From assembly GCF_037975245.1 (NCBI RefSeq), contig NC_092580.1:15577001-15641000 (forward strand): DNA of 64,000 bases. Reading direction: 5' to 3'. The notes under the pieces were generated by a model. That model was given only the letters and a program-made list of their open reading frames with translations. It made no database searches and was not told the DNA's origin. This document shows, piece by piece, positions 12,601-27,600 of the stretch (positions are counted from its first letter, which is position 1; each line of letters opens with the position of its first letter). The position numbers were made by a program, and so were the translations under genes. Source of the stretch: Apostichopus japonicus (lineage: Eukaryota > Echinodermata > Holothuroidea > Aspidochirotida > Stichopodidae).

Positions 12601-15600
12601 CAAAGAGGAAAGCATAATAAAGCCAATTAGGATGGGCAGTCTAGGAAACTACAATGGTGTCAATTTAAAGATTTGTTTCAACGATAATAAAACTATGGCA
12701 TAATTCCAATGACGACACTTCCCGTAGTTTTAAAGGATGTTGAAGTGATACAGAATGCATATCCAGTATTAACTCATGCCACACTTTAGACCCCCTCTAG
12801 CATGCATCACAATAAACCTATAAACTGTTTAATGAACCTCTTCCTCAGCCGTAATCATAACTAGACATCCCTGTTTGGGGGTATGAAGTAGAAGTAGTAG
12901 TTGAAACAGCACTTCCATCATCAAATAGGTCGGTTAAGTTACTTCCCGTACATGTAAAAGTATAAAGGGCCTGATGTTTCGAATCCTAGCAGGATCTTCT
13001 TCAGAGGCTAAGTGAGACGAAAGCAAGCTAAGTACACATTAAGAGAGACACACACATACATGGACAGACAGTTAAATTGGACAAATTAATAAGATAGGAC
13101 CGAGACAGAACAAATACAAAACAAAACTAAAACACAAATATACAATGCACAAAATACAGAGTTATGGCAGGGAGAGGGTCACCCCAAGGGGTACAGTAAC
13201 AGGAATGCTGGAAATCAAAGAGAGATATATATCAAAATCTGTTAGCAAACTGCTTATCTACTGCCACTTCCTGTGTTAGACACTTCTTCTTTCCTACAGT
13301 AATTTACTTACCATAAATACTGCCTTGAAAAAAAAGGTCAAAGCCCAAAGATAAACTAAACAGGTATTCTTTAGGGGGGACCAAAGCTAATTTATTTTCC
13401 ATTCTCATCATCTATTTTGACAAGGGCAGAAGAAGAAGACTAAATTTTCCCCAAAGGCAGGAGGAGGGAAGAAAAAAAACAAAAAAACTTGAACTAGAGG
13501 GGGATGAACTTATAGTGTGTAGTTCCTGCTTTAATATTGTATAGGCTTATTATCTGTCGGATTCTGTCCTTAGTAGTAGTAAGGACACAATACCTGCCAT
13601 CCATTCACAAGAAAAACAAACAGGGCAGGAATTATTTCATTTGCACTCCTCCCTTGTGATTTCATATTTAGGGACTAAGGGAGTGACAACTATATCAACT
13701 TTCTCAGCTAGTGACAGAGAGCAGATGACCCTTTGACCTCGAGGTCAAACACTACCCTGGGTGTCTGCAGGGTAAAAGGACCAAATGAAAAAAAATATAT
13801 AAAAAATGGAAAAATGAAAATGGGAACTGAGAGTCAAGCACAGTAATTGCAAGACGAATGGTATAAGAGACCTAATTCTAAGTCCTATACCCTTAGGGTT
13901 TTAGGCAATAGACTTTAAGAAAGAAATATTCTAAATATTAATTGAGTATCTCTCCATCTGTAAGTTCTCTTCCTGGTGATTTCTATTCATGGCAGCTAGG
14001 TCAGCTGAGTAACACATGAATAAATAAATAATAAAAAACTATAATTAATTATAAAATCAATTATACATAATATTTAATGTTATGAAATTTTAAATATTTT
14101 GGGATATTATTGTTGACCTTTCAGGATAATCTGATGAATGAACAAGTTCAAAACCAACTTCTATGGGCATGGTACCCTTTTCTTAGGATTAAGTCACCCA
14201 AGATAGAGCCTCAGGCCACCAAAAACAAACAACTTTATCCACTCTCAACCCCAGACTCCTTACATCTAGACGGTAACCTCAATTAAAAACCATTTGATCA
14301 TGGTAAGGCAAACCCTCTGCCTCCTGAAAGATGATTTCTACAAATTTCTTGTAAGAAAAAATGTTTTGGAGAGAATGAAATCCCAGTTGCAACACACACA
14401 AAAAGCATGATTTTGACGAACAAAGATGGAGCCAGAATAAGATACCGTCTATGACTCATCACCATCTATCAGAAGACCACACAAACAGTTCAGACTTACT
14501 TTCCATTATTCTGGATTTAGAAAGAAAAATCTTTGCAACTCCTCCTCATTGGGAACTAAGTCCCTTAAAGGATAAAGTAACCTGGGCAGCTTTAACCATC
14601 AGCGGGCTTTTCATCCCGGCTATTGAGACTGTCAAGCTTAGTTTAAATTGTGTGAATAAAACAACCACTGAAAAAATCTTTGGCACTCCCTCAGGCCTGG
14701 CCTGACGTCTTCTATAAGATTGATACTTCTTAACGGGGGAATCTCTCTCTCTCACTTCTATTTCTCTATTGTAGCTCATTTCAATTCTCTTCGTATTAAA
14801 ACCCAAATCTATTATACTTGAGATGTGTTACAGTATTTAATGCTAGGATTTAGATAAATGTTCACTATAGGACACGGAGTCACTGATTTTCATTTATGAT
14901 GCATAGTTTTGCCTTTTTGAGTAATTATTTGATAACCTATAAAACATCTTTTAATAATGACTTATAATGATGAAAGTTTTTTATTTCATTTTGTGTGGGG
15001 GGGAGTAAGGGGAATGAGAGGAGGGGGATGAGATGGGAATGGGGAGGAGGGAAGTCATTCTTGAACTGGATCTATGTCATCTATAACTGAAACACAATGG
15101 TTTGGTTTGTGTTCCCTTTAAAGGTACGCTGTATTGTCCCCAAATATGCTAGATATTCAAATATGTTCACCTTTGGTCAAAATTCTCAAACTGTTTTGAT
15201 TACAACCTTGGAGGAAATTTTCCTCACTAGGACATTCACTCATCTTGTGTGTTCCTTAAAAAATGTCTGAGAACAACTTTGGTAATGCTCTTATTCCTTT
15301 ATTTTTACCATTCTGCGAGGTTATCTATCCCTTACTCTACCCCTCTATCTCATATGTGCAAAATGTTAACCTTTTGCAAAGTGGGAGTTCTGGTTTAAAT
15401 GTCATCTTTCACAGAGGTCAGGAGAAGAGATAATCACCTCCATGGCAACATAAAAAAGCAGATATGATTCTTTCATTGATAATTGGAGAGCTACATATAC
15501 TCTACAAAGAAACCCATTGAGGAATTTCTGGTTGAAATTATAACCTATCAGCAAACCAAATTCATGAAAATTGAATACGGTGCAGTGAACTGTTAACATT

Positions 15601-18600
15601 GTAAACAGGGGAAAAGAGACCTTTGTATTTAAGTCACAGTTGGAAAGTCCTGGAGTGAATTAAAGAAATGAGTTAGCCTATTTTTTTTTTTTTTTTTTTT
15701 TTGCAAAAAACATTGCAATTTGATTCTGTGTGACTTTGGCCAAAAATTTATCATCTACATTTGTATTCTAAAATTGAAGAAATTTGTGGATTACTTCTGA
15801 ACCACACTTGGAGATGAAACCATCAATTTAGGCTCCTTACTGGTAATTAATGTATTACCGAAGGAGTGAAGAACCAAATTTACATTGCATTTTCTTTCCG
15901 TATAGTGAATACATTTCTTCGGAGTTGTAGTGAGAAAGCATTGAATGCCTCCATTGGGGCTTAAACATTTACCGTGACTGGGACGATAAATGCACAATGT
16001 TAATGAGGACATTGAACGATAAGAAACATGGAATTCAAGCAAATGTATCAAGTAACATTAAGGTTTAGGCTTGCATCTTAAGTTTCCGTGATTTGTTACA
16101 AAACTCCCCAACATGAGTATTCATGTATTCCATTGCAAACACAACAACAGGTCGAAATGTTTCTGCTTACTGAGGATTAGCCCTTTCTTTTCTTTTGTTT
16201 CTGATGACAGATACTAGTTTGCTGCATTTTCCTCTGATAAAACATCTTTACACCATTTTCTCTTCCTTTAATTTTGAATTTTTTTTATTCTTATTTTGCT
16301 CATTCTTTCCAAAAAAAAAAAAAACTCATCATAAAAATTGAGGTCAAATTCAGCATGATTTGATACCCCATTGTGGTTTACTACAAAGGATGGCTTTGAT
16401 GATTTCTTGCTGATTCACAAGGATCACTGAAATGTTATTTCTGGGCCTGGTTGTCAAGAAACAGCATTTTGACTTTCATGGAGTTATTTTCTCAAGCGAG
16501 AGAATGTAGTCTAAACACCTTAAGGGAGTTTATTATTAACTTCTGGTGTCCATATGGAAGGTTATCTTTTCTACTGGCTTTCAAAAAGTCACAGTCTTAC
16601 AAATAACATAAAAGATAACTCCTTTCTATTCTTTTCTTTTCATTCAAGTTTCTTTTGGTCATGTGGTTACCAATGGTTTTACAAACTTGTTTTGAAACTT
16701 TTAATTTTGCACTTTTAGGACCCCTGCAACCCACAATAAAGGTTATACATAAGGAACACATAGCAACACACTTTTGAAGTATTATTGATCATAAGTCCTA
16801 GATTAAAGTGTCTGATCAATACAAAAGACTGAGAAATAAACCAAAGCTTAGTCAAAATGACCAACAGTGCAAGAACCTCTCTACAGTATAGAAACTGTCT
16901 CTGTTCCAGACAGGCGGGTAGTGTCAGTCCATACTTGTACTCATTTTCTAGCATGTAGATTAACTAGTACTCCACTATATGATATTTGAACTGTACAGTA
17001 TTTTTGTATCACCATAGCTTTAATGTATTTTTCTATCCTATTATAGGTTTTATGGTGTATACCTTTTAGGCGATATTTTTCTACTATTTGCTTTTGAATG
17101 TTTCCTGCAGTTTAAATGTTTCCTGTATATTAATTGTTTCAATTCCTGTAATGCGCTTCGAGCAGCGTTGCTGATGAATGCGCGATTTTATTATTATTAT
17201 TATTATTATATATATTCCACTCACTACAATTTCAATCATATATCTACATATATATTTATATATATATATTTATAATATAGCTACATATATAATTGAAAAC
17301 GTAATGAGTTGGAAAATTTAGAACAATGAAAAAACTTCCAGCCTCCACCGGGATTCGAGCCCTGGCCTCCCGCTTCATATGCGGACACCCTAAATATATA
17401 GATATATATAGATCGATAAATATAGCCTATACTTTCACATATTGTGCTGAACAGTAGACAACTCCTATTGCCTAATAGTTTTCCATTCCAAACAGAGTAT
17501 TTCAACATTCAATAAGTAGCAGCATTTGACAAACATGACATAACAACTTCTTACATAGTTTGGCACAAATGTCATCTTGACGACATACACATTCCCTGTT
17601 TCACTGTTAGCAAGTCATTGCACTTTGTGTGTATGTTTGCATTTAGTATGGGTGTGCTCGTTACCGGGTGTGTGAGTTTTCCACTCCTTTTGAATTATTG
17701 CTAGTAAGGTGATTCCATAACACACATGTACCTGATTGATATGATGAATGCAACATATACCTGACATTGCTGATTCCTAGAAGCATTATAAATCTCTTTT
17801 TAAGTTTGGTTTCTATTCAGCCTGGGTATATCAAAAGGATTAAGGTTCCACCCTCCCCAACCCATTGACCTTGCACCCCCTCCCCCTGCACCCAAACAAC
17901 AAACACAAAAACCTGGTTTCATGGGGGGAAAACATCAAACACACACTACATCCTACTCACAGAAAATAACTCACAAACTTTCTCTACTCACTGATCTGGG
18001 AATAATACTAGAAAGCCCAAGTTTGCCCCTCTCATTATAATAACCACTTAAAGCAAATATACTCACAAGTTGATAATAATCCTAAGCAGTGATTCATACC
18101 TATTGTTATGGGTTTCTATGGCAACTCACATAAAATAAGTGATTGCTCAGTTGGGAAGCAAACCCCCCTTAGAAAACAACTGCCTTGACACTAAAAAATC
18201 GGGTCTAGACACACAAAAATATATTTATATATTTTTTATCAGTCCTTGTGTCCCTATAACTGAGCCTTAAATGTCAGAACTGTAAGTGGTCTGGCTTCTG
18301 TGGTACATATACAGTTTAATGGTTTGTCACACATATTATAAAGTAGGAACAGGTGCCTGAAGATAGGTCTTTAAAAACATGTAGGAACTGTAAAAAAAAA
18401 CACAGCTTTGATGGCATAGCTTGAGTAATAATAATATATAATGAGTCCTTTAAAGAGAGGCATGTGCAGTAGATATATGTCTATGACATATTGGCCTCTG
18501 AAACAAGTTCAAGAAAGGAAAAAGAATTTTATTATTTGAGAAATTTTTGATGGGATATACAATAAAATTGTGGCCAATGAGTCTACTTATGAACTGTAAA

Positions 18601-21600
18601 GGAAGAGGTTAAAAATTTGCATAGGAAACTATAAATTTCACAAGATATCCTTGGGGCAGGGAAGTAGGGATATGTATATGATATGTATATATCCCCCTGT
18701 ACCTACCCACTTTTTTGATAACACCTCAAAAGTATCCCTTCTAAATAACAAGTGATGCATTTCGGTAAAAAAGGAACTTTTGTCCATTTTCTTTAATTAC
18801 AAAAGAGCCTATATATATATTATTTCCAAAAATTTGAAAACCATCCTTTCTCTGAAATGATGTGTGAAGTGTACGTATTCAAGCGTCCGCTGGGGTATAA
18901 CAGAAACTTTGAGATCATACCATCGTAATGCAGGGGGTTACATGATTTATTCATTTATTAAGCATCTTACCTTGTAAGTAAAATTGCAGTATCGTAGTGA
19001 TGTGGGTGACCGTTCGGCTCATTCTGCCGCTTCTGCCAGGCACAAAAGCTACGGAGTGTACTCGTTGAACTTGACGTTATGTCCAAACCAGGCTGTATTG
19101 GATATAAACATGGACAAAATTGGTGTTAGTATGAAGCCACCACTGAAACATCCACTTAAACTTTAAGGAAGACTAAAGCCCCACCCCTTCAGAATAAGAT
19201 CTGGGGGCCTAGCCCCTCCCTCCCTCCTCCCACCCCACTGGCAGACAGAATATAACAAAAAATCCTAGTGTACAGCACATAAATATATAATAGCATGTAT
19301 ATGGGGTACAACCTTAACAGTTCATAAAATTTTCAACATTGTTTCAAAATATATAGTGCTCACCATTTCACAAAACATTCTCTAAAGGGAGGGGACACCA
19401 TCCTGTTAGACCCCTCACCTGTGTGTCTCAACATCATGCCCCCCTCTCCACTCCCCTAGTACCAGCATGCACATACATCAGCACTGTCAAGCAACCACCC
19501 CTTCCAGGCTAATTCAAATAAACATCTAACTAGTCAATAACAAAATGCTATAAAACACTTAAATAAACTGGTTATATGGAGTATTTTATCTTTATTTTAT
19601 TTTTAATTCAAATTGATCATATTTTCATAATTTTTTTTCACATTATTCATATTTCTGTAATTATCAACTAATCTAAGTTGACATCACATCAATAAACAAT
19701 TTTCTTCCACAAGTTTTAAATTGGAATTAACTTAGGTCAGGCTTACAGTTACACCTGATGAAGGCTGAAAGGAAGCTAAGAAATGAAAAATGATTATAAC
19801 TCTTACAGGAGGATCGAAATAAACATTTTTCTCAAGATCTGTTGCCAAAATATGACTTCTAACAGCTCACAATATTTTGTCCTTGTTTATTTTCCTAGTC
19901 AGCAACTTTATTTCTACGATCAATAACGTCAAAAATTTTCACACTCTTGTTAACTCTTTGTGAAATTGAATGAATACTATACACACAATAAAAGTTTTGT
20001 TGAGTTTGAAAAGGTGTTAAAAGCTGATTTCTTCATAAGATCGATCACTCAGCAAATTTGCTTACTGTAGGAAGTGGTTGTATTGTCATCATAAAACGGC
20101 CAAATTTTTCCGAGAATACAATAATAAATGTGAAAACTCCTTGCCATATAATACAATGCAAAGATCTGATAAACGATTGTAAGCACATCCTGTCAGGCAA
20201 ATCAATAACCCAAATCCACTGCATTCTAAACTTCTACGTATCTCTTCTATTTTTTGCCCTTCCCTTCACTTCTAAATTGCAAGTTCCATCAAAACAACAT
20301 GAATTTGTCCAAGGACTATGTATCATTCTAATCCATGTAGGTAGTCAGGACGACAAATTCCCCTAAAATTTATGTCAGTTCCGTGTTCACACTTGATCCT
20401 GACCTGATCTGGATCTAAGAAAAATGCGTTTTCTGTACACAGAGTTCTATGGTACTGTGGTATACAGAATGTACATTGAGATACTTTTGAATTATTACTA
20501 CTTCTTGTATGTAACTGTAAGTTGCACATTCGGTGTGGGTGGGGCATCACCTTTCATACTTTCATTTAATACTTATTGATCAGCGTTCTAATTACTATTT
20601 CCATTCCGAGAAACTCCTCCTTGAACCCATATCTATTCACTGGGGGACTGAACTTTCTGACCACGAATTTAATCAAAATGTGATTACATTGATTTTAGAG
20701 CTGTTTTAGAGATCTTTTCTTAGTTTCCCTAGCTTCCCACCCCCCCCCTCCTTCCTCACCCCATCTTCCATTTCTCTTTCCTTCCCTTTCATCCACTACT
20801 GATCATTTAAACTGTAATAATGAACAATGAATACTTCAGAGAAGAGTGGCAGGAGCTTAACTTAAAAATTTAAAGATTTGATTAACCTTCTCCTCTCCTA
20901 ACGATAACCTTCATCCAGAATGCCTTCCAACGCAACAAAAAAACGTGAAATACTTTCAATCTTTAGAGGCAAAGTATATCTTCCATCATCATTTTTATAT
21001 TTCTGTGGAACCATAAAATGTTTCATCACTTTTCATTGCAATAAAACATTCAAAGATTAATATTTTCATGTATTGTTCTTATCACCATGGAGTTTCGAAA
21101 TAACAACGGAAAATGATGTAATTTCATGACACCAAATCCTTCTCCACACTTGACCCGATATGAACCGCATGGTTTTGAACTGAACCTTATCATCGGCTCC
21201 TCCCTTCAATAGACCACAAATCATTCGCTGAGCATTTCAGATATCAATCTGAAGTAACAAATACACCCCTTGTTTGAAAACAGAATGGGTCCAAAATGAA
21301 GGGGGTAAGTAGGGAAATTGACAAAAACAGCTCTTGAAGCTTTAATACTATAGTAAATATTTCAGCTTCAATGATTTACAGTGGTATCTGAGAGCTCCTA
21401 TGTGTTGTGGCTGATGTGTGTATGAATTAACTCATTATACTTATAGTTGAACAGGTTGAAAAAGACCAAAATAGTACTAGCTAGAACAAGAATTTACATA
21501 ACATTAGAAGTGCTAACAAATGCCATTCCAGTTTTTAATATCCAGCCAGACAAAAAGAACAAGTTATGTTGAAAAGTGTAACAAACCTGTACCATCTACA

Positions 21601-24600
21601 CAAACAATGAAAGCTGTAAGTTCTCTTAAATGTTAAAGTGTCAGTAAAAACAAATATCTATTTCTGGTATTATTCTAAATTGCCACATAACAAGTCTGGT
21701 TTGTGCATTACATTTTGGATATTTACATCTTGAAAACAACATTGGTATACTTTATTTAATATCAACATTCTTACATGCGATGGAATGGGGGGGGGGGGGG
21801 GTGGAGGGGTGGAAGTTCACCCAAGTTTTGATTTCATTTCTTCCAAACATGAATCGGCAGCAGTTCAGCGGGCAGGTGTTAGAAACATTAAAATCAAGTT
21901 ATTAGTTGATAATTACAGAAATATGAATAATGTTATTAAGAAATTTTCAAAAATATGATAAAATTTGAATTAAAACTGAAAATAAAAGTTTCGGATAAAA
22001 TACTCCATACAACCAGTTTATTTCAGTGTTTTATAGCATTGTTATTCACTAGTTTAGATGTATTTTTCCAATTAGCCTGGAAGGGGTGGTGATTTCTGGA
22101 TACTAAGGCAGATGTATGTGCATGTTGGTACTAGGGGAGGAGGAGATGGGGCTATATTGTTGAGTCATACAGGTGAGGGGTCTAACAGGCTAGAACATGA
22201 GTTTTACATAACATTTTTTTATTTTTTTTTATCATTGTCATCTTTAATGAGGGTAGTCCTGCTCAGTGCAGAAGCACTGCTTTCCAGAGGAGCCCTCAAA
22301 GTGCAAAAAAATGCCATCCCAGTAATTAATATCCAGCCAGACAAAGAACAAGTTATGCTGAATAGTGTATCAAAATGAACCATCTTTACAAACAATGATA
22401 GCTGTAAGTTCTCTTAAATGTTAAAGTGTCAGTCAAAACAAAAATTGTGTTTTTGAACATCTGTTCATAACAAGTCTGGTTTGTGCATTACAATTTGGAT
22501 ATTTACATAGAAAACAACATTGGTATGCTTCATTTAACCTCAACAGTCTTACATGCATGGAATTGGGGGGAGGAAAAACACACCCCAAGTTTCGATTTCA
22601 CCTCAGCCGCTCGTGAATCGGCAGCAGTTCAAAGGGCAGGTGTTAGAAATAACTTTGAATTATTAAAGACCGTGATTTAGAGTGCTCACCTATTTGACGA
22701 TCAGAGCTTCAAAATTTTGCATCTCACTTTGATGCACGGATAAGATGCCATGAAATATCATCAAGTGATCGACCAATAAGAAAGCTGGCAAATACCCGCC
22801 TTTTGTATTTAAACAAAGGTTTCCACGTTTGGGCTCTAGAATATATATGTTAAACTGTCACTTGCTTTGCTATAGATTTGTAATCCTTGGAATACAGACA
22901 ATGCAAAAAGTTTGATATAACCAATGATCGACACATTGATATAGGGAGGGGACCCGCCAATAACTTTGCAACACTGACTTTGGGTGCCACCCTCATCCAG
23001 CACCACTGAATGTTGGTCTGATTTCTACTCCCCTTACCCCCCCCCCCTTCAACCCCTCATCTCAAACATATGTCCGGCATGGATGGGCCTGAATGACTTA
23101 TATACCGAATATTTAGTATTTTGGGGGAAGTCCTAATGCAGATAGGGTTAGGGATAGGGGTTAGGGTGACATATGACTTGAAATTTAGTCTTTTATAATT
23201 TTATAATAAGAAATTTAGTCTTTTTATACTGCAGATGCTGTTGACATGTACCTACGGTACGCCTGAACTTATCACAACACATTTCACACGCAGTGCAAAA
23301 GGTGTACAAATGTACTGTAAGCAAAATTTGGATAGAGGCATTAACTGACGCACTATAACTACCATTCTGTATCATTAATTTAAATATTTCCATTTCTTTC
23401 AAAGATTTATATACTATCCTTACATTACTTAATTTGACATGTCACTGGCAGAATGAGAAGAGATAAAATACCCCCACATGATATATTTGGACACTTCACA
23501 TGATAAACATGCAAACTACAAGAAAACATGTCTGTTATTGTTGTTACTGGCATTTCACAACTTGGCAGGTTTAAGAATAAATTTTCCCATCAAAGTTGAA
23601 AATATATCCAAAGATCCAAAGAAAATATAGGTAAAATCATACAAAACATCATAACAAAAACATTGCACATAACCCAGACTTGATGGGTACCTCCAAGTCC
23701 AACAGTTCCCACTGAAAGATGAATACAGTGACCAACAAACAATATCTTTGAAATGTTGTTTGGCACAATTGTATATCCAAAATGATTAAAGATAAGGTGT
23801 TAACCAACCAACCAATCACATATACTGTGTATGGTATATATGGCATCAGGCATATTACGCTAATATCGTATGGAATAACAAGTGCTCAATAAGCGGTCGA
23901 AAAGAGGTATATATCTGTATGCTCTAAATATATGTCATCCTTGTATAGACTTGTAGGTTGTACACAAAAACCATGAAAACACATCTTTGGGAGTCAGTTT
24001 ACAGATTGTTAAAGCATACATTTATGTGTATTTTTTAACATTATCATCATATTTCATAAACCTTCTGCCACTCTCTATGAGGAAGAGAGGCTAATCATAA
24101 TCTTCACAATCATGGCGATCATTCAGGGGAGGAGGTATACCTCTTCCCTTTGAGATATTATTGTATATGATTTAAGCAGCTTATAGTTGCAAAATGGTTA
24201 CTTTTTGCAAATATTATAAGCATTTTTTTCCTTCCAATTTTCCCTCCAAAATTTGTTGGAGACCATATAAAGAGTCTCGACACCCACTTTGAATACCCAG
24301 TGCTTAGACTAAGGATGTATCTTTCAGAAAAAAATGTCCTATCTATGGTCTGTCTGTTGGCATTCCATAGCTTTGATCTAACAGCGCTGGTGTTAAAGTC
24401 ACACTACCGTGGGTGTCGGTTCTAATAACAACCAGATCGGCAGTCTCGATCATCCAACCATCTATATCCATAGACTTGACACTTCTTGATAGCTGCTTTA
24501 TCTTTAGCTATGCAAATCTCACATGAAAAGAAGAGACCCCGTTTCCTTCCTTCCCAATGATGACCGCCGGTTGCCGGCGACGACGTGTAAAATGAAGATG

Positions 24601-27600
24601 TGTCAAAAGGAACGACAAACCTGTCGATCCCTAATAGACAGACCGAACCAGAACTTGCCGGACGAACAATGGAGATGACACCTTCTTGCATATATAACCC
24701 TATATGCCCTACCGAGCACAAAAGGATACCGTTTCTTTATACGGTTTCTAATAGACCCTAAAATATTCGTACCGTGTGACAGTACGGTTTTGTTGTATCG
24801 AACTTTCTTTCATTTGTTTTGTTTCCTACAGCCCGTCGGCGAGGTCACATCTGTTGGGTCCCAATGGTTGTTTTATGACCTGGTTTGATAATCAGATTTT
24901 ACATTCTTACGCTAATTAAAGAGCTGTACTTTTTAAGAAGCAGCTCGTAGGGTATGGTCGGTGAGTAGTTTCCCCAATACCTTCTACTTCTAGACCATTG
25001 ACCTGCCAAATGGTGTCCATGCAGAAAAGCAAATTGCAACTTAAATAATGCACACATATTAGATAGAGCTGTTGGATTTTGCATTTCTTCTGGCAAAAAG
25101 TTAACTAGTGAGTATTAGTAAACAGTTTAAGTTTGTTCCAATGAGCTTATGACTGACGTCATTACTCGCGTACAGCCCAAATGATGGAGTTTTAACAACT
25201 GTATCAAATATTTATGTAAGTAAAAAAAAAGGCAGAATTTTTTGGTTCTCAGCACCTTTTCCTTGACCTGGAAACTTGATTAGTTTGTTACCTTCTAATA
25301 TGAAAGCAGAAGAATTTCAAGGTAACATGTTGCTTTAAATGGGAGCTTACTGATTTACTAACTGGCAACTGAACTTGTAAACACACAAAGGAAGCAGGTC
25401 GTAGCAATGTCACAGCATTTTGCTGGCTTAGGCCTGCGGGTCCACACCGAGGATGAGAAACTGTGCTCTCCGTGTTCAGAATTCATACAAGATCGATTGT
25501 TTGCAAACCGATGTAAGTTTACATGAGAGCCTGTACTCGGTATCAGACCCTGTGCTCGCCATCAACAAACAGGAGAGTAAAAGGCTAGTTTACTAGCAGA
25601 AAAGGCCCCAAAACAGTGAGCGATATTTTTACTATGTAAATTACAGGTAACAGACGACAATAGAAAATTATAGGTCAACTCTGATCCTGCTTCAACCCAG
25701 AGCTGCGTCTCCGTTACAAAATTTGATCCTCCCACAAACCCTAGTCTATCACACGGTTCAAATCACGGGGTCTGTTCGGGGTTTACAATATTACAAATCA
25801 GACCTTGAGCCCAGTGTTCAACACCAAGCACATGGTCAAACGTGAACAGGGCCTTTCCTGTATGAGCTTACATGTACAATACCAACTCACAACACTGTGA
25901 AACTGACTTCAAACGAGAACCTTTTTAACCTTACCCAGATCAAGTCTCTGGGTGCTTTTTGGAATCGGGATCCAGATACGATATCTCGTTCTATCTTTCA
26001 GGACTCGGAGATATAATTTAAGACCCTTGACCTGGTTAATACAACATTCGTAATGCATTTTAATAAATGTTTAAGACCATGTATTACGTTCATCCTCACC
26101 TCACTTTTAGGTAGCAATATCACCCTCTGTACTAGAACCAAATTTATGCTGTTCCCTATCGTACGATCTCGGAATATTCTGTCGACCTGCAAAGAAAACA
26201 AAAATACACATCAATGTAGACGACTATAGAATAGTCAATCGTTATTTGTGTTTATAACTTCGATGCCAGTGATATTTTGGTCCTAAAAGTCTAGGAGAAT
26301 GAATATCTGAAAATTTGGATTACTGAGAGCAAACAATGTTCACCATGAACTGCATGCTAAATCTGTAGACATTATAAGAAGTCTGTGTTGATAAATGTAT
26401 AAAAGCCATGAGGTCAAAACATTATTAATCCTGGAGTCTTCTTCATAAAGAAAAAAAAGAGAAAAAAACCTGAAATGAAGAAAGAAAATAAAACTTAAAC
26501 ATCTTCAAGATGAGAATATAAGAGATCAAAGTTGTGTAAAAGTTAGAGGTCCTGACATTTCCATCTTAACACTGGAACTAGGATCCAAATGTCACATCCT
26601 CTAACATTTATTATAACTTTGATCAACTCTACTCTTCTTATGAATAACATCTGGGGTACATCTTTGCCACAGAAATTGAAGAATCAAATCGAATTGTGAA
26701 TATTGAAGCCTCCTTTTTTTTGCTGAATGCCAGAAAAAAAAAATGTTATTGCTAAACTACCGTAGACTATCATCATCATCAGTACAAGTGACCTGTCCAC
26801 CTCCTGGTTACCATCTGGATATAACCGAATTTTTATAAAACCACAGAAGTGTGACAAAGTCATAGATTTCGCTACTATTGCTGCTGTGTTTAGTTAAGCA
26901 TGCAACATAAAAATCTTGGGAAAATGGCTTTTGGTCACAACTTATAGGTCACAATTTAATTACACAAATTGTGTTTGAAGATTATAGTATAATTACCAGA
27001 TTTAATTCACTGTTACCAATTTATTCTCATATGAAATTTCTTTTTTAGATATCCGAAAGTGAATACTTGGACAGTACACTAGTACAGTATACTGTTTGTA
27101 AGCTGATCAAAGACAGGTTGCACCAAAAGTATCATTCCATTTTTTTTTTAAATTTTTTACAGATGGCAATGCCCGGTCGGAAGACTGGAAGCTTGCAGGA
27201 TTATTTATTGTTATTATCATTATCAGTATTGTAAATTTGATGCACATTTCTCTTATGCATATATATATATATGCTAGTGTTTTCCCCTAATACAAGCAAA
27301 ATCTGGCAATTTTAGGCACTTTTTTTGAGGCCTTAATCTATTAGTTGTACACTTTAAGGCAAGCTCTGACAAAAAATGTTAACTGAATTTCACATCAAAA
27401 TCAAAGGAATCAAATAGGTGTAATTGACAAGATTAAATATTTATGTGTGCAAGTTTGTCAAATTTATAATATATACTGTACAGTATGTATGCTACAATTG
27501 AGAATACTACAGTAATTGTCTCATACACATTAATATACAAGTTTTTTTTGTAGCCATTTGAACAAATATGAGCAGTTGGTGTTCTGAAGGTATTTACTAC

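Larger units (their letters stand above)
12516..18970 (-). other. ADAMTS intron 7
   Basis: 6455 bp intron between the LLTR exon and the micro-exon. It contains purine-rich and A-rich stretches, a (TTA)n tract at about 17190-17207, AT dinucleotide-rich DNA (17210-17290, 17390-17430) and a tRNA-derived fragment at 17318-17392. No gene seen. Confidence 0.85.
19093..26099 (-). other. ADAMTS intron 6
   Basis: 7007 bp intron. It carries the long inverted arms at about 19408-19680 and 21895-22180, the direct duplication at 21517-21886 / 22308-22650 and a poly-G tract at about 21787-21802. Beyond about 23160 I see no structured element or gene. Confidence 0.85.
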
